From: Planctomycetota bacterium
GTDB taxonomy: Bacteria; Planctomycetota; Phycisphaerae; Phycisphaerales; UBA1924
Reading direction: 5' to 3'
Assembly (NCBI GenBank): GCA_017303565.1
Contig: JAFLCM010000090.1
Span: forward strand, 1-8,456
DNA: 8,456 bases
The position numbers were made by a program, and so were the translations under genes. The notes beneath the pieces were generated by a model, which made no database searches, was not told the origin of the DNA, and saw only the letters and a program-made list of their open reading frames with translations. Below are positions 1 through 5,978 of this stretch, in pieces (positions within the stretch are counted from its first letter, which is position 1; every line of letters begins with the position of its first letter).

Positions 1-122
1 GCGCTATTGACGGCCATGGGTTGGGCGATTTCGCGTTCGATTTCGGGTCCGCTCAATTCGGTTGTCGAAGTTTCCGGCCGCATGGCGGCAGGTGACTTCG
101 ACTTCAAGCTCGATACGACCGC
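1..122 (+). pseudogene. Remnant of a HAMP-domain receptor (chemotaxis-type), truncated at both ends
   Basis: Frame 1 from the first base reads as the cytoplasmic end of a transmembrane helix (ALLTAMGWAIS) followed by SRSISGPLNSVVEVSGRMAAGDF, cut here into its two halves: the S-I-x-x-P-L turn and the downstream A-A-G-D-F. This is the classic start of a HAMP domain, which links a membrane helix to the signalling helices of methyl-accepting chemotaxis proteins and sensor kinases. The likeness is lost after about base 122 (KLDTTARS) and the frame stops at 169-171, so the second HAMP helix and any signalling domain are missing. The 5' part lies outside the window. I read it as a broken receptor gene joined to an unrelated gene tail. 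A misassembly at the junction is the alternative. Confidence 0.6.
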
Positions 123-281
123 ACGTTCTTCCGCATCTTCGTCCCGACGCTGGTGCAGCACGGGTTTTTGAGCCAGCCTCACGCCGACGAGTTCACGGAC
201 GACTGGAGGAAATGGTCGAAGATGCCGGGCGCGTTCGGGCACCTGCCACCGGTGTACCGGATGGTGGCGAGGAAGGCGTGA
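111..281 (+). pseudogene. C-terminal tail of a probable SAM-dependent methyltransferase (5' end missing)
   Basis: In frame 3, from about base 114 to the TGA at 279-281, the sequence reads YDRTFFRIFVPTLVQHGFL, then SQPHADEFTDDWRKWSKMPG, then AFGHLPPVYRMVARKA. The pattern of a final helix (FVPTLVQHGFL), an acidic DxxxDDWxxW helix and a closing strand ending in VARK resembles the last 50 residues of class I SAM-dependent methyltransferases, where this stretch forms the final beta-strand of the fold. The catalytic SAM-binding motifs are absent: upstream the frame runs straight into the HAMP remnant. With no start codon and no catalytic half this is a gene tail, not a working gene. The family call rests on overall likeness only and is moderate to weak. 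Confidence 0.4.
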
Positions 282-283
282 GG

Positions 284-403
284 GGCGCCGTGCGCGATGC
301 GCTGTGCGCTGTGCGCCAGAGGAAGCCGCCGCCGCGTCGCCGCATTGTCCTTTCTTGCGCACCGCGCATTGCGCAAAGCGCATGGCGCATGGCGCACCGC
401 GCC
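284..403. repeat. Imperfect inverted repeat built from GCGC-rich short repeats, between convergent genes
   Basis: The arm at 284-317 pairs with 370-403: read as reverse complement, the two 34-base arms differ at about six positions. The arms are themselves degenerate tandem copies of a 6-7 base unit (tgcgctg on the left, gcgcatg on the right). The 52-base loop (318-369) shows no gene. The repeat sits exactly between the stop of the + strand gene tail (281) and the stop of the - strand MCE gene (406), so it could act as a two-way transcription terminator or be a small repetitive palindromic element. No T-tract is present, so a plain Rho-independent terminator is not supported. Confidence 0.6.
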
Positions 404-405
404 CC

Positions 406-1434
406 CTAGAACTGAATCGGCACGCCTTCCTTGCGGTACTTCTCGATCAGCAGTTTCGCCTCCGTGAGGGTCTGCTCGAGGCGCTGGGCGGCGTCGTTGA
501 GGTTGCGGAACAGGTCGGGGTTGGTGAGCAGTTGCCCGGCGGTGCCCTCGCCGGTGGTCACCTTGGCGACGACGGTCTGGACCTCGTGGATGAGGTCGGA
601 GAGGCGGCGTGAGGCCTCGCCCAGGTCACCGGCGGTTTTGGAGAACTGGGCCGTCGCGTCGGTGGCGCTGGCGGTGACCGACTGGGCGGTCTTCTTCCAC
701 TCGTCCGCCAGTTCGGCGGCGCGGTCGAGGGTCTGGGAGAGTTTCTGCACCGCGGCCTTGGTGTCGCTCTTGATCTGGGCGTCGCCGAGCCAGCCGCGGG
801 CGTCCGCGACGGCGCGGTCGAAGCGCTCGACGGCGGTGGTCACGTTCGCCTCGGACTTGCCGGCCTCGACGTCCCGCAGCGTGCGCGGCTCGAGCATCGT
901 CTTCACCCGCTGGCCGACCTCGGTGTAGGTGTCGGCGAGGGTGTTGAACTTGGCGACGGCGGTGTCGAGGGTCGCGAGGCGCTTGTCGAGCAGGCTGGAG
1001 AGTTCGCCCGTCAGCCCCGGGGCGTAGGCCTTGCTCTGGAACTCATCGCCCGGAGCGAAGAAGCCCGCGTTCTCGGGGGTCTCGCCGAACTTCGACGTGA
1101 GCGACAGCGTGGAAGCGCCCACGAAATCGCGGAGGATCGCGACCGAGACCTCCTTCGGCACGCGGACCGACTCGTCGACGGCGAGGGTCATCAGGACGCC
1201 CTGGCGGGGGTCGTCGGCGGTCTTGATGGAGCGGACGTTGCCGATGCGCACGCCGTTGAGCGTGATCGGCGCGGAGGGCAGCATGCCGCCGGCGTTGTCC
1301 ATGCGGAGGCGCAGGTCGTAGGTGGGGGCGCGGAACCAGGACAGTTCGCCCACGAGCCACAGCAGGACGAACAGCCCGGCGAGCCCGGCGATGGTGGTGG
1401 CGCCGATGACGAAATCTCGGACGGGGTGCTTCAC
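406..1434 (-). CDS. MlaD-type MCE-domain lipid transport protein
   Basis: The 342-residue product should be the substrate-binding subunit of a Mla-type ABC lipid transporter, anchored in the inner membrane and facing the periplasm. One N-terminal membrane helix is seen (about residues 9-28, VIGATTIAGLAGLFVLLWLV), then a single MCE domain at about 38-115, including the ITLNGVRIGNVRSI strand pair and the VSVAILRDFVGASTLSL segment. A long, mostly helical C-terminal part follows (about 140-330), with repeated F/L heptad-like spacing and the GEGTAGQLLTNPDLF segment often seen near the end of MlaD/MCE proteins. The GTG start at 1434 overlaps the ATPase stop as GTGA and has AAAAGGG (1448-1442) seven bases upstream, indicating translational coupling. 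The same frame stays open further upstream, but that stretch lies antisense to, or out of frame with, better genes. Confidence 0.9.
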   Translation of the reverse strand: MKHPVRDFVIGATTIAGLAGLFVLLWLVGELSWFRAPTYDLRLRMDNAGGMLPSAPITLNGVRIGNVRSIKTADDPRQGVLMTLAVDESVRVPKEVSVAILRDFVGASTLSLTSKFGETPENAGFFAPGDEFQSKAYAPGLTGELSSLLDKRLATLDTAVAKFNTLADTYTEVGQRVKTMLEPRTLRDVEAGKSEANVTTAVERFDRAVADARGWLGDAQIKSDTKAAVQKLSQTLDRAAELADEWKKTAQSVTASATDATAQFSKTAGDLGEASRRLSDLIHEVQTVVAKVTTGEGTAGQLLTNPDLFRNLNDAAQRLEQTLTEAKLLIEKYRKEGVPIQF

Positions 1435-2300
1435 GCGTTGGCCCTTTTCCGCTTCGCGGCCTTCTCGAGGAGGATCGGGTCCTCTTCCGGCTCGTAGTGG
1501 CCTTCGAGGAAGTTCTGCACGTGCGGGTCGGCGCTGGCGGCGACGGCGTCGAAGGCGCCGTCGGCGATGATCTTCCCGCCCCCAAGCATAATCACGCGGT
1601 CGGCGATCTTGCGGGCGCTGGCGAGGTCGTGGGTGACGCACACGCCGGTGACGCCGAGCTCGGCCTGGAGTTTGCGGATGAGTTGGCAGATGCCGTCGGC
1701 GCGGACGGGGTCGAGGCCGGTGGTGGGCTCGTCGTAGAGCATGACGCGGGGGCGGAGCATGATGGCGCGGGCGAAGGCGACGCGGCGCTGCTGACCGCCG
1801 GACAGTTCGGCGGGGCGCTTGGCCCCGACGCCTTCGAGGTCCACCATGCGCAGGGCCTCCTCGGCCCGGGCGTCGAGTTCGTCCTGCGGCAGGTCGGTGT
1901 GCTCGATGAGCGGGAACTGCAGGTTCTCGCGGATGGTCATCGAGTCGAACAGGGCCGACAACTGGAAGACGAAGCCGATCTGTTTGCGGACGGGCGTCAG
2001 GTCGCGTTCGCTCAGCGTGTCGACGCGGTGGTTCTCGAAGTAGACCGAGCCGCGGTCGGGCTTGAGCAGGCCGACGACGTGCTTCAGCAGCACGGACTTT
2101 CCCGAGCCGCTGGGGCCGAGGACCACGGTGGTGTGCCCGGTCTCGAAGCCGACATCGACGCCCGCGAGCACGACCAGCCGCCCGAACGCCTTGTGCACGT
2201 TTTCGAGGCGGACGACCGCGCCGGCGCGCAGGCCCCCGGTTGGGCTCGCGGCGTCTGGAGGGTTCGGGCCGGGCGTGGGCACGGCGTAGTATTGGGGCAT
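1431..2300 (-). CDS. MlaF-type ABC transporter ATPase
   Basis: This is an ABC ATP-binding protein of the Mla/Ttg2A type, which powers lipid movement between membranes together with the MCE protein encoded just downstream. From the ATG at 2300 the product has 289 residues. Visible motifs in order are Walker A GPSGSGKS (62-69), Q-loop FVFQLSALFDSMT (Q113), signature LSGGQ (166-170) followed by QRRVAFARAI, Walker B VMLYDEPT (186-193), D-loop GLDP and the H-loop histidine H224 in VTHD. The LSALFDSMTI segment after the Q-loop is typical of MlaF proteins. The start is uncertain: ATG 2300 shares two bases with the divergent Nudix ATG, and GTG at 2282 would also serve, because the first 28 residues are a proline-rich extension ahead of the domain. 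The usual MlaE permease gene is not adjacent. Confidence 0.9.
   Translation of the reverse strand: MPQYYAVPTPGPNPPDAASPTGGLRAGAVVRLENVHKAFGRLVVLAGVDVGFETGHTTVVLGPSGSGKSVLLKHVVGLLKPDRGSVYFENHRVDTLSERDLTPVRKQIGFVFQLSALFDSMTIRENLQFPLIEHTDLPQDELDARAEEALRMVDLEGVGAKRPAELSGGQQRRVAFARAIMLRPRVMLYDEPTTGLDPVRADGICQLIRKLQAELGVTGVCVTHDLASARKIADRVIMLGGGKIIADGAFDAVAASADPHVQNFLEGHYEPEEDPILLEKAAKRKRANA
2287..2292 (+). promoter_or_regulatory. Possible -10 element for a leaderless Nudix transcript
   Basis: TAGTAT is the only AT-rich hexamer in this GC-rich divergent start region and has the key T-A-x-x-x-T bases of a bacterial -10 box. It ends six bases before the Nudix ATG at 2299, so a transcript begun there would be leaderless or nearly so. 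This fits the absence of a Shine-Dalgarno sequence. No convincing -35 box was identified. Confidence 0.25.
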
Positions 2301-2853
2301 GCCCCGCGTCGAGCAACGACGGACGCTCTTCAAAGGCCCCAAGTTCGACTTCGAGGAGGTCACGCTGGCCCGCGCCTCGGGCGAGCGCCTGAGCCGCCAG
2401 ATGATCCGGCACCCGGGCGCGGTCGTGGTCGTGCCGGTGCTCGAAGAAGCGGGTGAGCGATCCCGCCTCGTGATGATCCGCAACCAGCGTTTCACGCTGG
2501 GGCGGGAGATGTGGGAGTTCCCGGCGGGCACGCTGGAGCCGCCGGAGCCGCCGCAGACGTGCGCCGCCCGTGAACTGGAGGAAGAGGCCGGTTACGCCGC
2601 CGCAACCGTGACCCCCCTGGGGCGGTTCCATACCACGCCGGGGATGACCGATGAACTGATGCACGCGTTCCTGGCCCGCGGGCTGCGGCACGTCGGGCAG
2701 CGGCTGATGGACGATGAGGCGATCCGCGTCGAGGTGGTCGAACTCCGCGACGCGCTCTCGATGATCGATCGGGCCGAACTGACCGATGCCAAGAGCATGC
2801 TGGCCCTGTGGCTGGCGATGCGGGTCGAGGGCCTCGGCGGGATGACCGGCTGA
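2299..2853 (+). CDS. Nudix hydrolase, ADP-ribose pyrophosphatase type
   Basis: The 184-residue product should hydrolyse a nucleoside diphosphate linked to another moiety; ADP-ribose, giving AMP and ribose 5-phosphate, is the likeliest substrate. The Nudix box is complete at residues 77-99 (G-x5-E-x7-RELEEEAGY) with the metal-binding glutamates present. Features of the NudF/ADPRase group are the N-terminal strand region, RHPGAVVVVPVL (37-48), MWEFPAGTLE before the box, and a TTPGMTDELMHAFLA segment after it, which corresponds to the loop carrying the catalytic glutamate. The length is normal for the family. The ATG at 2299 fits the family's N-terminus. The M50 protease gene starts 28 bases after the stop on the same strand, so the two are probably co-transcribed, although no functional link is obvious. 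Confidence 0.92.
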   Translation: MPRVEQRRTLFKGPKFDFEEVTLARASGERLSRQMIRHPGAVVVVPVLEEAGERSRLVMIRNQRFTLGREMWEFPAGTLEPPEPPQTCAARELEEEAGYAAATVTPLGRFHTTPGMTDELMHAFLARGLRHVGQRLMDDEAIRVEVVELRDALSMIDRAELTDAKSMLALWLAMRVEGLGGMTG

Positions 2854-2869
2854 GGAAACCGCCCGCCGC

Positions 2870-2874
2870 GGAGG
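2870..2874 (+). promoter_or_regulatory. Ribosome binding site that supports a TTG start
   Basis: GGAGG lies seven bases before TTG 2882, an ideal Shine-Dalgarno spacing. It is the best ribosome binding site seen in the window and is the reason for choosing this TTG as the start of the M50 protease gene. Confidence 0.65.
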
Positions 2875-2881
2875 CACCCGA

Positions 2882-3955
2882 TTGCGTTCGAACGCCCACG
2901 ATCCTCCCCCCCTGGACCCCCCGCCCTTCGACCCGCGCTCCGGCGATGAGTCCTGGCGTGGCGGCGGGCGCGCCGGTTTCTGGCGGCGGCTGCTGGAGAA
3001 CCCAGAGAACCCTCTCGGGTGGAGCCTGCGGCTCTTCGCCGCCGCGGGCATCGTCGTGCGCGTCCACCTCTTTACCGTCGTGTACATGGCGGGGCAGATG
3101 CTGTGGTCGATCCCGACCGACCACGGCGGGATCCTCTTCGTCGCCCCGGCGATGCTGGCGCTGTTCGTCGTGGTGCTGGCCCACGAGTTCGGGCACTGCA
3201 TCGCCTGCCGGCGCGCCGGCGGCGAGGCGGACCGCATCGTGATGCTGCCGTGGGGCGGCCTAGCGCTGACGAGGCCGCCCAACAGATGGGACGCGCACCT
3301 GAAGACCACGGTGGGGGGGCCTCTGGTCAACGTGATGCTGCTGCCGTTCACCGCCGCGGCGCTGTGGCTCGTGGGGCTGCGCGAGGCGATTCTGTTCAAC
3401 CCCCTCGCGCCCTTGAGCGAACTGGCGGCGCTGCCCGCGGGCTCGACGCTCGCGACGTTCGGGCGCGTGTGCGTCTTCTGGCTGCACGTGGTCAACGTGA
3501 TCGTGCTGGGCTTCAACGTGCTGCTGCCGATGCTCCCCTTCGACGGCGGGCGGATCGTGCAGGCGGTGCTGTGGCGATCGCTCGGCTACGCCCGCTCGAT
3601 GACCATCTCGGTCTATGTGGGCTTCGCGGGGGCGATGGTGCTTGGGGTGGTGGCGCTGGTGGCCGACCGGAGCATGCTGGTCCTGATCGCCGTTTTCGGG
3701 GCGTTCTCGTGCTACTCCGAGCTGCGACGCCTGCGGGGCGAGGCCGACCTGGTCACGGGGTCGTTCCCGCTGCCGGTGGAGGAGGACGCGCCGCCGGTCC
3801 TTCCAAAGGGGCCAACCCGGGCCGAGACCGATGCGCAGCGCGAAGCGGAGGAAGTGGACCGGATCCTCGCCAAGATCGCCGCCAGCGGAAAGGACAGCCT
3901 GAGCCGCGGGGAGCGGAAGACGCTGGAGCGCGCGACCCAGCGGCGTCGGGGGTAA
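2882..3955 (+). CDS. Site-2-protease-type intramembrane zinc metalloprotease (peptidase M50)
   Basis: The 357-residue product is a polytopic membrane metalloprotease of the S2P/M50 family, which cleaves transmembrane segments of substrates such as anti-sigma factors. After a cytosolic proline-rich N-terminus (about 1-45), hydrophobic segments lie near 50-80, 84-112, 143-168, 198-222 and 238-275. The zinc motif HEFGH (101-105) sits inside the second, GGPLVN (145-150) matches the family's N-P-x-x-N region, and the third ligand is D221 in LPFDGGR. No PDZ domain is present between the membrane segments, so this is the short, PDZ-less type. The C-terminal 35 residues form a charged, soluble tail (VDRILAKIAASGKDSLS and on) that closely resembles the tail of the rhomboid encoded next. 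The start is TTG with a good ribosome binding site; the preceding Nudix gene is 28 bases away. Confidence 0.88.
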   Translation: MRSNAHDPPPLDPPPFDPRSGDESWRGGGRAGFWRRLLENPENPLGWSLRLFAAAGIVVRVHLFTVVYMAGQMLWSIPTDHGGILFVAPAMLALFVVVLAHEFGHCIACRRAGGEADRIVMLPWGGLALTRPPNRWDAHLKTTVGGPLVNVMLLPFTAAALWLVGLREAILFNPLAPLSELAALPAGSTLATFGRVCVFWLHVVNVIVLGFNVLLPMLPFDGGRIVQAVLWRSLGYARSMTISVYVGFAGAMVLGVVALVADRSMLVLIAVFGAFSCYSELRRLRGEADLVTGSFPLPVEEDAPPVLPKGPTRAETDAQREAEEVDRILAKIAASGKDSLSRGERKTLERATQRRRG

Positions 3956-3999
3956 GGACCAGCGGAGAGGGCCCGGGAGCGGGCGCGGAAACTCAGCGG

Positions 4000-4024
4000 C
4001 GCCGCCGTTCCTGACGCGGCGGCG
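4000..4024. repeat. GC-rich hairpin between the M50 and rhomboid genes
   Basis: CGCCGCCG (4000-4007) and CGGCGGCG (4017-4024) form a perfect 8-bp stem with a 9-base loop, 45 bases after the M50 stop. There is no T-tract, so termination is not certain. It could attenuate transcription into the rhomboid gene or be an mRNA-stabilising structure. Confidence 0.4.
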
Positions 4025-4040
4025 ATTCGGCCGATATCCT
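4011..4040 (+). promoter_or_regulatory. Possible promoter for the rhomboid gene
   Basis: CTGACG (4011-4016) matches four of six bases of a -35 box and TATCCT (4035-4040) four of six of a -10 box, separated by 18 bases. The start codon follows 19 bases after the -10. The -35 overlaps the hairpin loop. The match is weak, but it lies in the only sizeable gap (104 bases) of the + strand run, where a separate promoter would be expected. Confidence 0.22.
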
Positions 4041-4059
4041 CCGCCCGGAACACGCACGC

Positions 4060-5172
4060 ATGGGCATTTACGACCGCGACTACGCACGACCTCAGCCGCC
4101 CCCCGGGCTCTTCGCCCGGCGGCGCTGGTACCTGTTCGGGCTGAGCATCACCGTGTGGCTCATCGCCATCAACACGGCGGTGTTCGTGTTCGACGCGCTG
4201 GTCGCCCCCAAATGGGCGGTCGAATCCACCGCGGGCGAGGCGTACGCCGGGGGGCTGCCCTCGCTCGCCGAGAGACGCACTTTCAAGTACGCCCGCGACC
4301 AGAGCGTGCAGTTGCCCGACGGCTACCTCGGGCACCCGATCCTGCGGACCGACGCCAACGGCAACGTGGCGCTGAACCCCGACGGCTCGCCGGCCATCGT
4401 GGGCTTCGAGCGCTACACCATGATGCCCCCGCTCAAGAGCGTCGGGCATTTCTCGACGGGCAAGGGCTTCCGCGAACTGCAGGTGTGGCGGCTGGTGTTC
4501 TTCCAGTTCCTGCACGCCGACATCAACCACCTTCTGCTGAACATGCTGGGGCTGTACTTCTTCGGCCCGGTGGTCGAGCGGGCCCTGGGCGGCGGGCGGC
4601 GCTACCTCGCCTTCTACCTCATGTGCGGCATCTGCGGGGCGCTGTTCTACCTGCTGCTGAACCTGCTTGGCAGCGGCCTGGGGATGCAACTCCGCGGCGT
4701 GCTCGTCAACGACATCTACACCCCGTTGATCGGGGCCTCGGCGGGCTGCTTCGGCGTGCTGGTCGCCACCGCCGTCGTCGCGGGGGACGCGACGATGTAC
4801 TTCTTCGGCATCATCCCGATGAAGGTGCGCACCGGCGCGATCATCATGGTCGCGCTCGCGGCGGGGAACCTGATCTACGGCGGCAGCAACGCGGGCGGCG
4901 ACGCGGCCCACATCGGCGGCGCCATCGCCGGCTTCTACTTCATCAAGCGCCCGTACCTGCTGCGGGAGTTCTTCGATTTCTTCGGCAAGGGCCGCACCCG
5001 CATCAAGCCCGCGCCCGCCCGGGCCGGCGGCAAGCGCGCCGGACCCGAGGGCGTCACCGCCGGCGAGAAACGCCGCGTCGACGAGCTCCTCGACCGCGTC
5101 CGCGAGAAGGGCATCCAGAGCCTGAGCGAATCCGAACGCGCGTTCTTGCAGGCGATGAGCGAGCGGTTGTAG
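4060..5172 (+). CDS. Rhomboid-family intramembrane serine protease
   Basis: The 370-residue product should cut membrane proteins within the bilayer by a Ser-His dyad. The opening MGIYDRDYAR, which I recognise from planctomycete rhomboids, fixes the start although no clear ribosome binding site is seen. The first membrane helix (about 24-46) is followed by a long loop of about 90 residues before QVWRLVFFQFLHADINH, larger than in GlpG. The oxyanion and structural residues H157 and N161 (NHLLLN) are present. The nucleophile is S227 in GASAG and the catalytic histidine is H284 in AAHIGG. After the last helix come a basic linker and a soluble tail, VDELLDRVREKGIQSLSESE (about 340-359), of the kind found at the end of many planctomycete rhomboids. 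The gene may be expressed with the M50 protease upstream or from its own weak promoter. Confidence 0.93.
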   Translation: MGIYDRDYARPQPPPGLFARRRWYLFGLSITVWLIAINTAVFVFDALVAPKWAVESTAGEAYAGGLPSLAERRTFKYARDQSVQLPDGYLGHPILRTDANGNVALNPDGSPAIVGFERYTMMPPLKSVGHFSTGKGFRELQVWRLVFFQFLHADINHLLLNMLGLYFFGPVVERALGGGRRYLAFYLMCGICGALFYLLLNLLGSGLGMQLRGVLVNDIYTPLIGASAGCFGVLVATAVVAGDATMYFFGIIPMKVRTGAIIMVALAAGNLIYGGSNAGGDAAHIGGAIAGFYFIKRPYLLREFFDFFGKGRTRIKPAPARAGGKRAGPEGVTAGEKRRVDELLDRVREKGIQSLSESERAFLQAMSERL

Positions 5173-5227
5173 GGGAGTGGGGGCTTTCGGCATGTGAGGC
5201 CCGCCGCTCGCCGCTGAACGACGAGAC

Positions 5228-5759
5228 CGAAGCCGCCCAGTACGCGCTGGTGTTGCGGTCGCGCAGGATGAAGGCGTCCAGCGGCAGGGCCAGCCCGCTC
5301 CCATTCAGCCCCGCCTGGTGGTTCACGAACAGTTCCTTCGCCTCGGAATCGCTGCCGCGGTACGAGGCCACCATCCGCCAAGACCGGTCGTATACGAAGT
5401 AGAACCACGGATCAGCCCCGTCCACATCGTTGTCGGCGTCGGCGTCGTACAGCCACGCGATCCGGTGGTTCAGGCCGTTGTACCGGAACTCCTCGACGAC
5501 GTTGTTCGACTGGTCCTTGAGCTTCCGCAGCCGCCCGAAGGCGTCGTACTCGAACTTGTACGTCTGCCCGTCGTTGGTCAGGTTGCCCGCCGCGTCGTAG
5601 GTCAGGGCGTAGTTGTCGACGCCGGATCTGTCGGTGTCGCGCCCGGTCAGCTCGTTGGCGGCGTTGTGCGTCCGCGAGTCGTCCATCTCGTCGGCATCGG
5701 CCCAGTCGCCGTCGCCGTTCAGGTCCCGCTTGTACCGCGTCCAGTTGCCGAGCAGTGAT
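5228..5759 (-). pseudogene. RHS core fragment (YD-repeat segment), no start and no C-terminal tip
   Basis: On the - strand from about 5759 the translation is plain RHS core: LLGNWTRYKRDLNGDGDW, then THNAANELTGRDTD, YDAAGNLTNDGQ, YEYDAFGRLRK-like (here FEYDAFGRLRK), FRYNGLNHRIAW, WFYFVYDRSWRMVASY, KELFVNHQAGLNG and ILRDRNTS. RHS cores normally wrap into a beta-barrel shell around a C-terminal toxin tip. Likeness ends near AYWAAS (about 5228); beyond it the frame runs antisense into the rhomboid gene. Upstream of LLGNW the frame stays open to a stop near 5926 but no longer reads like RHS. A GTG at 5824 could initiate a product, but nothing suggests a functional protein. In a whole RHS protein this segment would come directly before the one at 7591-8063. 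Confidence 0.8.
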
Positions 5760-5978
5760 GGCTCCCGAACTGACCATCTTCCACCGTCTCGACGGCGTAC
5801 GTCCAAAGCGACGTACCCGGGCACCCGACTGTATGCGACTGGGTATGAGACGGTCTCAACTGCGATGCGCGTCTCGTCCCAATGGCGGTCTTTGGTGACA
5901 ATCTCGAGTACTCCAAGCTTCCGTCAATCCTCTTGTCCGTGCAGGGCGCCGGCTATTACCTGTAGTTGCACGACACAT
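5760..5978. other. Unassigned spacer between an RHS fragment and the small exported-protein gene
   Basis: I see no convincing gene in these 219 bases. One - strand frame reads through from about 5925 into the RHS fragment (SYPVAYSRVPGYVALDVRRR) and may be strongly diverged RHS sequence. Another - strand frame (5916-5719) contains SLWTYAVETVEDGQFGSHH, which looks protein-like, but it has no recognisable family and dies within the RHS region. Both could be decayed coding sequence. Confidence 0.35.

Noticed and set aside
179..397. Small - strand frames beginning MRHAPCALRNARCA or MRHALCAMRGAQ
   Set aside because: They are translations of the GCGCAT-type tandem repeats in the inverted repeat; such Cys-Ala-Met-Arg strings are a known artefact of this kind of repeat.
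1497..2456. 319-codon + strand frame opposite the ATPase
   Set aside because: A mirror frame of the ABC ATPase, rich in Gly, Ala, Asp and Glu as expected from GC-rich antisense sequence.
406..3516. A single 1036-codon open frame on the - strand
   Set aside because: Only its last 342 codons are a gene (MCE protein). The rest is the shadow of the ATPase in another frame and antisense of the Nudix and M50 genes, kept open by high GC.
3712..5304. 530-codon - strand frame opposite M50 and rhomboid
   Set aside because: It lies antisense to two genes with complete catalytic motifs, and its own translation is low-complexity and without any family.
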